64,000 nucleotides of DNA, taken from NCBI GenBank assembly GCA_050331715.1, contig JBHJGO010000149.1, forward strand, positions 37,450 through 101,449, read 5' to 3'. The position numbers were made by a program, and so were the translations under genes. Shown here in pieces: positions 56,787 through 64,000 of the stretch (positions are counted from its first letter, which is position 1; every line of letters starts with the position of its first letter). Origin of the DNA: JBHJGO01 sp050331715. GTDB lineage: Bacteria > Cyanobacteriota > Cyanobacteriia > Cyanobacteriales > Microcoleaceae. The notes below the pieces were generated by a model. It had not been told where the DNA came from. It searched no databases and was given only the letters and a program-made list of their open reading frames with translations.

Positions 56787-56934
56787 CTCCAATAAGTTCG
56801 TGAATTGGGTAAATTTTGAGAACAGTGCATAAAAGTCACAGTCTCTAATTGTATCACGCAGATCCGTCTCCAAATAAGGTTGCGAGATTATTTGCAACGT
56901 GGCCTGGGTCAATTGGGAGCGACGGTACTGAAGT

Positions 56935-58713
56935 CTACATTCGGTCGATCCGATCAATACGCTTCAGCAAACGCAACAGGGAAAAGCCCATCAGAATCGC
57001 CAACAGCGTCACAAACATGGCCAGCAAGGACTTACCGCTGATAAACAGCAATGTCGCCGATAAGGTAAACGCGCTCATCAGTAAAGCGTAGTTAGTCCCC
57101 ATCTGCATCGTGCTGACCCGGCGCAACACGCGATCCGTTTCAACAGCCCGGATTCGCAGCCTGATGTCTCCTTGTTCAATCCGATCTAATGTGTCATCGA
57201 TCCGGCGGGGTAGACCCAGTGCCGTGGAGCTGACCTGAGCCGCCTGACGACCGATTTCATTAAAAATACTGTTGGCGGTATCTGGAATATTGGAATCTGA
57301 CATAAGCTGCATCGCAAAGGGTTGTGCGACCTCCATAAAGTTGAACTCAGGATCTAAGCCTTTCCCGACGCCCTCAAGGGTTGAAAAGGCCCGCATCACA
57401 AAAGTGAACGTGGCAGGGAAGCGGAAGGGCTGATCGTAGGCAATCTCATACAGATCATCACTAATGGCAGCAATCGACTGCTCCTCGAAGGGCTTATCCA
57501 TGAAGTTGTCCAGCATATATTGAACCGATCGCCGGACAGCTCCCATATCTCCCGTTGGTGTTAAAGCTCCCACTGCAATTAAAGACTGAACCACCCGATT
57601 GGCATCCTTTTGGGCAATCCCAAACAGGATATCCATCAGCTTTTCTCGCAGATTAGAGGTAATCTGGCCCATCATACCAAAATCGTAGAAAATCAGCTTC
57701 CCTTCTGGCGTAACCGCTAAGTTTCCAGGATGGGGGTCAGCATGGAAGAAACCATCATTCAATAACTGTCTTAGATAAGCTTCAGCACCCATCTGAGCTA
57801 ACCGACGACGGTCTAAGCCGGACGCCTCCAGAGCCTCATAGTTACTAATCTTGATGCCTGGAACATATTCCAAAGTGAGGGCACGAGGGGAAGAATATTG
57901 CCAAAAGACACGAGGTACCTTAACCCAATCACATTCTCGAAAGTTGCGCCGAAACGTGTCCGCATTGCGACCTTCCACCAAATAATCAATTTCGAGCCAG
58001 AGAATACGGCAGCATTCCTCGTAAATTCCCATCCAGTCCCGTCCTCGACCCCAGTCCGGATGATTCTGAAAATAGCGAGCAATACTCTTGAGAATGGCTA
58101 AGTCAATCTCAAACAGACGCTTGAGGCCAGGCCGTTGCACCTTGACCACCACTTCTGCCCCTGAGTGTAGCCTCGCCTTGTGTACCTGACCTAGGCTAGC
58201 TGCAGCAATGGGAATCGGATCAAAGCTATGGAACAACTCTTCGACACTACGGCCAAAGTCCTGCTGGATAATCTCCTCACATTGGCTGTAGTTGAAGGCT
58301 GGAACCCTGTCCTGAAGCTTCGACAGGTCTTCAACGTACTCCTTTGGAAACAAATCCGCCCGCGTTGAAAACAACTGACCCACCTTAATGAAGGTCGGGC
58401 CTAAGCTCAGTAAGTTTTCCCGTACCCAAATGGCTTGCGATCGCCGTCGAGCCAGCTTTTTCTCCTCAGAGTAACCGCCCCAGTAACTCCAAGGCTTCTT
58501 ATCAACCCAAAGCCAGGAAAGCCAGGTAAGTACAAATGCCCAAATATCAACGGCACGACGTTGCCGAGAGTAATTTTTGCGATTCCAGCGATAGGGCCTG
58601 TCTCGTTGAGACCTAGAAGCAGTCAACAGCACCGATGAGTCTATGGCGGTATGTTCGCCGTGTCGCTGAGGGCGGGTCGAATTGTTCGGGGGAGCAGCCA
58701 CTCGAGTGTCCAA
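56935..58713 (-). CDS. ABC1/AarF/UbiB-family atypical kinase
   Basis: The 592-residue protein has ABC1 kinase marks: the KxGQ motif (FIKVGQLFSTRADL), Ala-rich loop AAASLGQVHKA with catalytic Lys in VVVKVQRPG, HADPHPGNLAV and YDFGMMG. One or two C-terminal membrane helices (residues about 530-580) anchor it. Cyanobacterial and plastid ABC1K proteins affect quinone and tocopherol metabolism and thylakoid plastoglobules. The start is TTG at 58713, supported by GAAGG seven bases upstream; a GTG at 58701 is an alternative. Confidence 0.9.
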   Translation of the reverse strand: MDTRVAAPPNNSTRPQRHGEHTAIDSSVLLTASRSQRDRPYRWNRKNYSRQRRAVDIWAFVLTWLSWLWVDKKPWSYWGGYSEEKKLARRRSQAIWVRENLLSLGPTFIKVGQLFSTRADLFPKEYVEDLSKLQDRVPAFNYSQCEEIIQQDFGRSVEELFHSFDPIPIAAASLGQVHKARLHSGAEVVVKVQRPGLKRLFEIDLAILKSIARYFQNHPDWGRGRDWMGIYEECCRILWLEIDYLVEGRNADTFRRNFRECDWVKVPRVFWQYSSPRALTLEYVPGIKISNYEALEASGLDRRRLAQMGAEAYLRQLLNDGFFHADPHPGNLAVTPEGKLIFYDFGMMGQITSNLREKLMDILFGIAQKDANRVVQSLIAVGALTPTGDMGAVRRSVQYMLDNFMDKPFEEQSIAAISDDLYEIAYDQPFRFPATFTFVMRAFSTLEGVGKGLDPEFNFMEVAQPFAMQLMSDSNIPDTANSIFNEIGRQAAQVSSTALGLPRRIDDTLDRIEQGDIRLRIRAVETDRVLRRVSTMQMGTNYALLMSAFTLSATLLFISGKSLLAMFVTLLAILMGFSLLRLLKRIDRIDRM

Positions 58714-58810
58714 AACCTTGCCTTCTAAAGATTACTAAACCAACTTTATAATTCGTATCTAATCACCGATGTCAAACAATTCGATTCAGGTAAATTGTCC
58801 GGACAGATCT

Positions 58811-59155
58811 CTAGGACTGATTGCGATAGCGCTGCAATTCAGAACGCAACTGAGCCACCTCAGCCCGTAGCCCATCAATGACTTCTTGCCAATCAACCGA
58901 CGGGGTGGACGGAGAAATGGTAGGGCCGGAAACAACAGACATCCCAGGAGCCGAATTATTCTGCAAGGCAACCTCTGCCTCCCGATCTGCCCGTGCAACC
59001 ACCTGTTCCGTGAACTGCCGAATATTCTCTCGCTGTTCAGCATCAAACTTTCCCAGTTCACTCAGAGCGTTGGTGAATAGGCTCTCCAACTGCTCATAGA
59101 TGCCCTCAGCAACAGCGCGACCTATGAAAAAAGCATCAACGGCTGGCTTACTCAT
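58811..59155 (-). CDS. Conserved hypothetical coiled-coil protein
   Basis: The 114-residue protein (AVDAFFIGRAVAEGIYEQLE, ELGKFDAEQRENIRQFTE, then a Pro/Ser linker and DGLRAEVAQLRSELQRYR) has two helical regions; the last is a heptad-like coiled coil. I recall similar cyanobacterial proteins of unknown function. It lies 97 bp upstream of the ABC1 kinase gene in the same direction and may be transcribed with it. Confidence 0.75.
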   Translation of the reverse strand: MSKPAVDAFFIGRAVAEGIYEQLESLFTNALSELGKFDAEQRENIRQFTEQVVARADREAEVALQNNSAPGMSVVSGPTISPSTPSVDWQEVIDGLRAEVAQLRSELQRYRNQS

Positions 59156-59333
59156 AAAGATTACTGCTAACTAAATTTTGCTAACTTCCGTAACAAATTA
59201 TAACTGTTTGCGCTCTCCAGATGAGAAAGCAATCGATCAAAAAGGTAAAAAAAACTAAAAATTAAGTTGCGTAATATACAGATCTTGGATTCGTACGGGA
59301 TTGTAAGTCACTAAATCCTTCAGTATTCCTTAC

Positions 59334-61262
59334 CTATGGCAGCGCCCCTTCGACATCCGGTAAAGGTGGCTGAGCCTGAAACTGAGTGTATGAGGAACCA
59401 GATAGATCGGGAATTGGAGGCAATTCCTCGATGGTTACAGAACCCATCGGCAAGTCAGTAGAGCCAGATTCAAATTGGCTTTCGTCCAAAGGCTCCCCTG
59501 ATTCAAACGATGTCCCTTCAATGGGGAAGGCCTCGCCAGGATAGGCTGCATCACCCTCCAAAGTCTGATCGGCTTGAGATTCCAGAACCTCAGACTCGAT
59601 TTGCTCACGAGTCCGTGGCAGACTCAGTTCCAGTTCTGATGATTCCTCAAGCCGTTTTAGTCGGATCTCATTTGAATATTGGCCTGGGTCACTGTCACCT
59701 GAACCATATCGATCTGAACCGCTGTCGTCAGTTGTGTAGTCACCAGGATAATCCTCAGCAGACCCATAACCTTCTGAGTCGTAACCCTCTGAGTCGTAAC
59801 CCTCTGAGTCGTAGCCCCCTGAACGATCACGATCCAAACCCTCTGAATAGTCTGATGAGCGATCGCTCTCTTCTGTGGAATCTGCGGGGTAGGGGCTATC
59901 GGAAACCCGATCCAGCTCTAATACTCCAGTATCGTCCACATCCCAATCCGCATCCTCTAGATCTCTTTCCAGACCCTCTTCGCTCTCTACCCTGAACTTA
60001 GGTTGATTCCGCTGCCGCACTACGGAAGGATCTCTAAACATTGGCTTAGAAGAATCCAGGGTTTGAAAGACATCGTCTGATTGCTGCTGCCGCTTTGGTG
60101 TGGCTTCCGTCAAACCACAGCTGTAGTAACGGGTGAAGGAAAATCCCAACCATCCTGAAATTAAAGCTGTAAAGGCAAACAACCCCGAAACAACTCCCCA
60201 GGGCAAGGGTTGAACAAAGCCCATTACGCTGGACTGACGAGCTGGCAATCGATAATTCTGTTGAGCAGTAGAGTTTTCTCTCTGTGAGCGACCAGGATGA
60301 ACTGACTGATGCGATTGTGTCTGATGAGGCGACGAAACTCCAGTGGTGGGGGAAGAAATAGTAGTCGGGGATTCTGTCTCTTGCAGCAGGCGGGAGATCC
60401 ACTGATGCACAGTTTGGGGGCGACGGTGCTGCTCAAGCTCCAGACCCCAATTAATCAGACTTTCTACATCGGGAGAAAGGGCCGGATAAAGTTGGTTTAG
60501 TTGAGGCTTAGACTGATCGAGGAGAGTTCGAGTCGCTTGACTGATGCACAATGGTGCCTCCAGAGGCGGTTGACCCGTTAATAAGGTGTAAAAAATAGCC
60601 GTTAAACCGTACACATCCGTTGCCGGACTCAACGGCTCATGGGGCAGATACTGCTCAATCGCAGCATATCCACCAACTAAATTACGATTGCGAGTCGGAG
60701 ATTGAAGTTGGCTTTGGGCCAATTCGCTAGTCAATCCAAGTTGATCCAGAACCACCAGACTAGTTTCAGAACGCTGGATTATGGCACCCGGATGAAGATT
60801 GCAGTGGAGCAATCCCTGCCGATGGATTGCAGTCAGCGCCGAGGCAACTTGCTTGATGAAATGAACTGCCTGGGGTAGCGAGGGAGGAGAGGACGGTTGG
60901 AACTCTTTCAGCGTTTGCCCTGGAATCTCTGCCAGAACCATATAGGGAAAACCATCTTCTTCAAAAATATCCAAAACCTTGACAAGATTCGGATGCTGAC
61001 ATCGCCGCAGCCGCTCGGCCACTGCCCTGAAATGAAAATGAAGCTGAGCAAAATCGGGGCGATTGCAGAGCTGAGGGTTCAGCGTCCTGGCCCAGACCGA
61101 TTGTCCGGTTGACGCACAAATCCCCCGATAGAGAAACTCTAGCTCGCCTTGATACAGCAAGCTCCGGAGTAAGTATCGCCCACGACTAAGCTTGGAGCCT
61201 ACTCCTAATTGCTTTGGTACGACTGTCAAGTTTTTCCCCTCACACTTGCTTAAATCACTCAC
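59334..61262 (-). CDS. Ser/Thr pseudokinase with membrane helix and acidic repeat tail
   Basis: The 642-residue protein has a protein-kinase fold (residues about 28-295) whose catalytic residues are replaced: the VAIK Lys is Arg59 (SVWARTL), HRD is HCN (153-155) with the catalytic Asp as Asn155, the following Asn is Ala160 and DFG is DQL (173-175). The glycine loop is also lost. Substrate-lobe features (DVYGLTAIFYTLLTGQPP, WGLELEQHRRP) remain. A membrane helix (WGVVSGLFAFTALISGWLGF) is followed by an Asp/Glu/Ser/Tyr-rich tail with GYDSE repeats. It is therefore probably a scaffold or regulator. Confidence 0.88.
   Translation of the reverse strand: MSDLSKCEGKNLTVVPKQLGVGSKLSRGRYLLRSLLYQGELEFLYRGICASTGQSVWARTLNPQLCNRPDFAQLHFHFRAVAERLRRCQHPNLVKVLDIFEEDGFPYMVLAEIPGQTLKEFQPSSPPSLPQAVHFIKQVASALTAIHRQGLLHCNLHPGAIIQRSETSLVVLDQLGLTSELAQSQLQSPTRNRNLVGGYAAIEQYLPHEPLSPATDVYGLTAIFYTLLTGQPPLEAPLCISQATRTLLDQSKPQLNQLYPALSPDVESLINWGLELEQHRRPQTVHQWISRLLQETESPTTISSPTTGVSSPHQTQSHQSVHPGRSQRENSTAQQNYRLPARQSSVMGFVQPLPWGVVSGLFAFTALISGWLGFSFTRYYSCGLTEATPKRQQQSDDVFQTLDSSKPMFRDPSVVRQRNQPKFRVESEEGLERDLEDADWDVDDTGVLELDRVSDSPYPADSTEESDRSSDYSEGLDRDRSGGYDSEGYDSEGYDSEGYGSAEDYPGDYTTDDSGSDRYGSGDSDPGQYSNEIRLKRLEESSELELSLPRTREQIESEVLESQADQTLEGDAAYPGEAFPIEGTSFESGEPLDESQFESGSTDLPMGSVTIEELPPIPDLSGSSYTQFQAQPPLPDVEGALP
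59771..59815. repeat. Three 15-bp tandem repeats encoding SEGYD units
   Basis: CTTCTGAGTCGTAAC (59771-59785), CCTCTGAGTCGTAAC (59786-59800) and CCTCTGAGTCGTAGC (59801-59815) are in-frame tandem copies that encode consecutive GYDSE units in the acidic tail of the pseudokinase. Confidence 0.88.
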
Positions 61263-61353
61263 CTGCCCAAGTTGGCAAACTAGAAACGAAGCACCGCTCT
61301 AGATAGTTTATCCTAGTTCCGAAAACTGTAACATCTTCTTAAGAAAGAAACAC

Positions 61354-62313
61354 CTACATCGCGCGGTTTGGCTCTGGATTGGTTGGTTTTCTGGCACTAC
61401 GGGCATTGACCAATCGGTTCAACAGATCAAACCAGAATGAGGCCCCCATAGAGGTGGCGATCGCCGTCAACACCCATCCTAGTAGAACCTGAAGTAGCCT
61501 GAAACGATTTATCGAATGTTCCACATCTCCGAACTGCCCAATCAAATTCTCAGATGACCAGCCAATCGGCAGCATTGAAATATCAGCAAATAGGGTTGTC
61601 AGATCCACCGTCGCGTCAGACAAATTATCTGCCAGGTAGGTTGAACTAGAGTCCTCAATGAATTGCAACAATTGTTCCTGCAACAGGGTCTCCTCCGCCA
61701 GACGATTGGCAATATTGAAGGTATCCGCATTCACCACCACCGCCACTAGAAACCCCAGCGCAATCATCCGCCACCGAACTCGCCGCCGATAGAGGCTTGA
61801 CGCTTGCTGCATTGCCCGATCAAACCAGATCATGATTTCCGTTTGTAGCGCCTGGGAATAGCTGACCTCCGACCGATTCTGATTCATCGCTTGAAACGCC
61901 AGAATCTTAAACAATTTCATCTGTTCCGCCGTGAAACTGCCCCGAACTGCCTCTGTATCGAGGAATGCGATGAAACGTTGATAGTCTAACTTGTCTGGAT
62001 CATCCGGCTCTCCTGCCTGATCCAGAATAATTTCAATCAGGGCCACTGCAAAGATGTCATTCGGAATATAGGAGATTCCAGCAAAGAGTTGTTGGGATTC
62101 TTCCTGGCTAATGGATTGAATCAGAGGATGTATATAGAGTGACTGGGTAACGCTATCTCCCACCAGTGTCAGGATTGATCGATACAGGTTCCGAGCCCGT
62201 CCATCCCAGATATAGGTGGACAACAGCTCTTGCAGCTCAGAAACCAACAAGCTCAGCAGGGAATAGATAAAAAACAGACCAATTGCTACATTTGGAACAG
62301 ATGGGATATCCAT
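61354..62313 (-). CDS. Membrane protein of unknown function
   Basis: The 319-residue protein has an N-terminal helix (VAIGLFFIYSLLSLLVSEL), two more helices (WRMIALGFLVAVVVNA at about 180-195 and VLLGWVLTAIATSMGASFWF near residue 285), and a large soluble part between. An FDLLNRLVNARSARKP segment ends the protein. I recall related proteins in cyanobacteria and other bacteria, but no function. It lies 91 bp upstream of the pseudokinase gene in the minus direction. Confidence 0.7.
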   Translation of the reverse strand: MDIPSVPNVAIGLFFIYSLLSLLVSELQELLSTYIWDGRARNLYRSILTLVGDSVTQSLYIHPLIQSISQEESQQLFAGISYIPNDIFAVALIEIILDQAGEPDDPDKLDYQRFIAFLDTEAVRGSFTAEQMKLFKILAFQAMNQNRSEVSYSQALQTEIMIWFDRAMQQASSLYRRRVRWRMIALGFLVAVVVNADTFNIANRLAEETLLQEQLLQFIEDSSSTYLADNLSDATVDLTTLFADISMLPIGWSSENLIGQFGDVEHSINRFRLLQVLLGWVLTAIATSMGASFWFDLLNRLVNARSARKPTNPEPNRAM

Positions 62314-62422
62314 AGACCAGAAAAAAGTTAGGAGATAAAGTTGTCGCGGTTTATCAAGAAGGTTAAGATGAAAGGATGTGATCTTTTATAGATTATTTCT
62401 GATAGGCAACAAGTTAATCAGC

Positions 62423-62783
62423 GGGGGCGTGGCGGAATGGTAGACGCTACGGACTTAGAAAACTGAGCCTTGGGGCGAGAAATCCCTCAAGTGGAAGCTC
62501 TCAAACTCAGGGAAACCTAAATCTATCTCAGACAAGGCAATCCTGAGCCAAGCCGATCCTCAATAATTCTCATCCTAGATGGAATCAGCCCAGATCGGAA
62601 GGTGCAGAGACTCGACGGGAGCTACCCTAACGTAAAGTCGAGGGTAAAGGGAGAGTCCAATTCTTAAAGCTGAATGGATCAGTTAGTCAAGGCTGAACTG
62701 ACCTCAGCAGCAGCGAAAGCTGCGGAAGGATGAAAATCCGTTGACCCTAAACGGTCGTGTGGGTTCAAGTCCCACCGCCCCCA
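62423..62783 (+). tRNA. trnL-UAA: tRNA-Leu(UAA) with group I intron
   Basis: The acceptor stem GGGGGCG (62423-62429) pairs with CGCCCCC (62776-62782); A62783 is the discriminator and CCA is not encoded. The 5' exon (62423-62456) ends with anticodon U34; the 3' exon (62733-62783) begins with the A35-A36 pair. ACGGA and TCCGT form the anticodon stem. A T-arm (GTGGG TTCAAGT CCCAC) and long variable arm fit leucine tRNA. This split tRNA is an ancient feature shared by cyanobacteria and plastids. Confidence 0.95.
62457..62732 (+). other. Group I intron in tRNA-Leu(UAA)
   Basis: The 276-base insert lies between U34 and A35 of the anticodon, the conserved site of the cyanobacterial and plastid trnL group I intron. 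It begins after CTT of the 5' exon and ends with G62732, as group I introns do. The conserved core elements (TCAGGGAAACCTAA and the GAGTCGAGGG-like P7/S regions near 62636-62652) are present. Its size is typical. No homing endonuclease frame is inside. Confidence 0.92.
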
Positions 62784-62802
62784 TACTCTATCGAAATCAT
62801 GT

Positions 62803-63001
62803 TGGTACAACAAGTATTAAGTGTCCTTGTTGATTGCCAAATTAGTGTCGTCTTGCCAAATTAAGGCTCTTCCTAGCTTTCGGTGATCTGTCAGAATGAG
62901 AAATTTCACAACCACTTATTTCAAGGATCACAGCTTTCATGGTTCCCTTATAGATGCATGGGATCACCAAAAGCTGGGAAGAGCCCAAATTAAATGTCGT
63001 C
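62803..63001. repeat. Putative CAST-like transposon end, tRNA-Leu side
   Basis: Three about 20-bp repeats lie in plus orientation: 62809-62828, 62833-62852 (ATTGCCAAATTAGTGTCGTC) and a third split by the MITE (62853-62864 plus 62994-63001; restored as TTGCCAAATTAAATGTCGTC). A 6-bp terminal segment (TGGTAC, 62803-62808) precedes the first. The repeats match those at 63428-63527 in opposite orientation, as at the two ends of Tn7-like elements. The exact terminus is uncertain (TGG in place of TGT). Confidence 0.65.
62865..62985. mobile_element. 121-bp MITE with ISL3-like inverted repeats
   Basis: The ends GGCTCTTCCTAGCTTTCGGT (62865-62884) and the inverted right end (62962-62985) pair at 22 of 24 positions; GGCTCTTCC is the typical start of ISL3-family terminal repeats. 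Both sides are flanked by the same 8 bp, CAAATTAA (62857-62864 and 62986-62993), the duplication length of ISL3. No transposase is inside, so it is a non-autonomous element moved in trans. Confidence 0.9.
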
Positions 63002-63065
63002 TCAACAAAGTCATGGTTATTAAGCTACACCTGTTTGTAGGGAGGCGGTGGGACTTGCTTTCGAT

Positions 63066-63404
63066 CTACCTCTGAGCAATCACCAGCATCACGTCAACAA
63101 TATCGACATCCGCAGCTTCCAGATACTCCGTTGACTCGAAATAGACCACAAAGAAACCATCCTTCTCCAAGTCATCCGCCAGCCTCAGTAATTCCGTTGA
63201 TTTCCCACACCCAATGTGACCCGTAGACAGTGCACAGGTCGGCTGATCCTGACCAAAGTTGATGATCTTCTGCAACCGCTGAACAATCGCCTTCCCCCGG
63301 ACAGGCGCAAAATCAATGTAGTACGGCCTCTCTTCCGGATTCTTGATATTCAGAGTTTTGGTTGGACTGACAGCACGATGATCTGCAAACCGAAAGGTTC
63401 ACAT
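63066..63404 (-). pseudogene. Truncated AAA ATPase gene
   Basis: An ATG at 63404 has AGG upstream but its second codon is TGA (63401-63399). Reading on, the frame encodes TFRFADHRAVSPTKTLN, NPEERPYYIDFAPVRGK and the Walker A region STGHIGCGKSTELLRL, then VVYFESTEYLEAADVDIVDV, before it stops at 63066. The pattern is the N-terminus of a large cyanobacterial P-loop ATPase family, of which the Walker B and later parts are absent. It is the only cargo visible in the CAST-like island and is non-functional. Confidence 0.75.
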
Positions 63405-63427
63405 CCTCAGCCTTCATTCAAAATTAC

Positions 63428-63533
63428 AGCGACATTAATCTGTTAAAGCGACATTATCGTGTTAATTGATTAAGGAATGTGTCCCCTAACGACACCAATC
63501 TGTTAATGACGACATTTAATGTGTTATTCGACA
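63428..63533. repeat. Putative CAST-like transposon end, tRNA-Cys side
   Basis: Read on the minus strand, a 6-bp terminus TGTCGA (63533-63528) is followed by 20-bp repeats at 63508-63527 and 63488-63507, a 21-bp gap, then two more at 63447-63466 and 63428-63447. Their consensus is close to TTAACAGATTAATGTCGYT. This plan (TGT, 6 bp, two abutting 20-bp repeats ending in TGTCG) matches the left end of the type V-K CAST of Scytonema hofmanni as I remember it. The end lies 4 bp from the tRNA-Cys 3' terminus. Confidence 0.72.
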
Positions 63534-63537
63534 AAAA

Positions 63538-63608
63538 AGGCGGCACCCAGATTCGAACTGGGGATAAAGGCTTTGCAGGCCTCGGCCTTACCACTTGGCG
63601 ATGCCGCC
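63538..63608 (-). tRNA. trnC-GCA: tRNA-Cys(GCA)
   Basis: On the minus strand the gene begins GGCGGCA (63608-63602) and ends with the pairing GCCGCC plus discriminator U73 (63538), typical of tRNA-Cys. The anticodon loop contains GCA (CTGCAAA, about 63577-63571). The T-arm is CAGTTCGAATCTG. CCA is not encoded. Its 3' end adjoins the CAST-like left end. Confidence 0.95.
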
Positions 63609-63762
63609 TTAGATACAATTTATTATTGTAGCAGAGATTTTAAGTAAGGCTCAATTATTAAGTGAGATGTCACAGGGCAGTCGCATCCTAAGAGCGGCGG
63701 TTGGAGATTGACCCGGTAGAGTTGTAATGTGTGCGTTTGCCCTATCCTGCCCTTGTTCATTG

Positions 63763-64000
63763 TCATTCCTGCATCGGCGAGAATCCAGCTAGCCCAACCC
63801 ATCGATAAACCCGATAGTTCTTATCTTGATAAATTTCCTGCAATCCAGAACAGCTTACAGACTCCTGTTCGGTCACAACATGGCTAATCTGATAGGTTTG
63901 TTGGATTTCAATCAGGGTTTGGCAGCGCGTGGCTTGGAAATCGGGAGAATAGAATCGTTGCGACATCATCTGACGGTTGTGCCATTCCAGAACTTCAACG
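63763..64000 (-). CDS. C-terminal part of a larger protein, start beyond window
   Basis: The minus-strand frame is open from the window edge to a stop at 63763 and gives about 78 residues (EVLEWHNRQMMSQRFYSPDF, ISHVVTEQESVSC, YQDKNYRVYRWVG). The end resembles the C-terminus of cyanobacterial multi-pass membrane proteins whose last soluble segment ends in a KNYRVYR-like strand (DUF6798-like), but too little is present to be sure. Any apparent ATG inside (63969) is unlikely to be the start. Confidence 0.5.
   Translation of the reverse strand, partial: VEVLEWHNRQMMSQRFYSPDFQATRCQTLIEIQQTYQISHVVTEQESVSCSGLQEIYQDKNYRVYRWVGLAGFSPMQE

Noticed and set aside
62457..62732. Homing endonuclease gene in the trnL intron
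   Set aside because: No open frame of useful length and no LAGLIDADG or HNH motif in 276 bases.
62798..63538. 5-bp target duplication flanking the CAST-like island
   Set aside because: The left (CATGT) and right (AAAAA) flanks at the most plausible termini do not match, so it is not claimed.

Overview
The window is chromosomal DNA of a cyanobacterium, probably filamentous. The marker genes are psbV and psbV2 (photosystem II cytochrome c-550 and its paralogue), a PAM68-type PSII assembly protein, sqdX (sulfolipid), pipX, sepF, a ClpR/ClpP cluster, a PedR-like redox regulator, a DUF1995 protein and a tRNA-Leu(UAA) carrying a group I intron. The HIP1 octamer GCGATCGC recurs throughout (for example 2883-2890 and 4235-4242). 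Gene density is high, transcription changes direction often, and there is no rRNA operon or CRISPR array.

Layout. 1-3034: an overlapping or tightly spaced minus-strand operon (DUF1995, metallophosphatase, lipase-like hydrolase cut by the window edge). 3400-5857: an RTX-CAP secreted protein, then two small membrane or CorA-like genes. 6308-9365: a TPR-glycosyltransferase gene broken by a nonsense codon and by a shift at an A9 run. 9362-12068: ribE, a bifunctional-nuclease-domain protein and an aldo/keto reductase. 12208-16315: a small broken gene, an LRAT-like gene, speA and a broken GNAT acetyltransferase. 16343-22791: hisS, a conserved hypothetical, a PedR-like regulator, a fructokinase-like gene, pta and a zinc peptidase. 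22824-25654: a J-domain protein, ClpP and two ClpP-like subunits lacking the catalytic triad. 25825-31764: small secreted and membrane proteins, a response-regulator/histidine kinase, accD, psbV and psbV2. 32003-44888: FHA-GAF-cyclase, ferredoxin-like protein, secreted SOD, Uma2, GH57, Ca2+/H+ exchanger, Ser/Thr kinase-WD40 and SqdX. 45063-54504: a large sensor kinase, der, cbiQ-like gene and pipX-pipY-sepF-proC-DUF1622. 54667-62313: aroF, PAM68-like, rpsO, an ABC1 kinase, a pseudokinase and a membrane protein.

The most distinctive region is 62423-63608. Between tRNA-Leu(UAA) and tRNA-Cys(GCA) lies a 0.73-kb island whose two ends are arrays of about 20-bp repeats in opposite orientation. The right array has the '6 bp plus 20-bp repeats' plan of type V-K CRISPR-associated (Tn7-like) transposon ends. 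Its only visible cargo is a decayed AAA ATPase gene. A 121-bp ISL3-like MITE with a perfect 8-bp target duplication sits inside one of the repeats. I read this as a gutted CAST-like element, so the island records two successive insertions.

Other themes are decay by single lesions in otherwise readable genes (TPR-GT2, GNAT, a 94-codon gene, the AAA gene) and short tandem repeats of 7, 14 or 15 bp at gene ends and in gaps. Assignments rest on motif reading and family memory; no database search was run.
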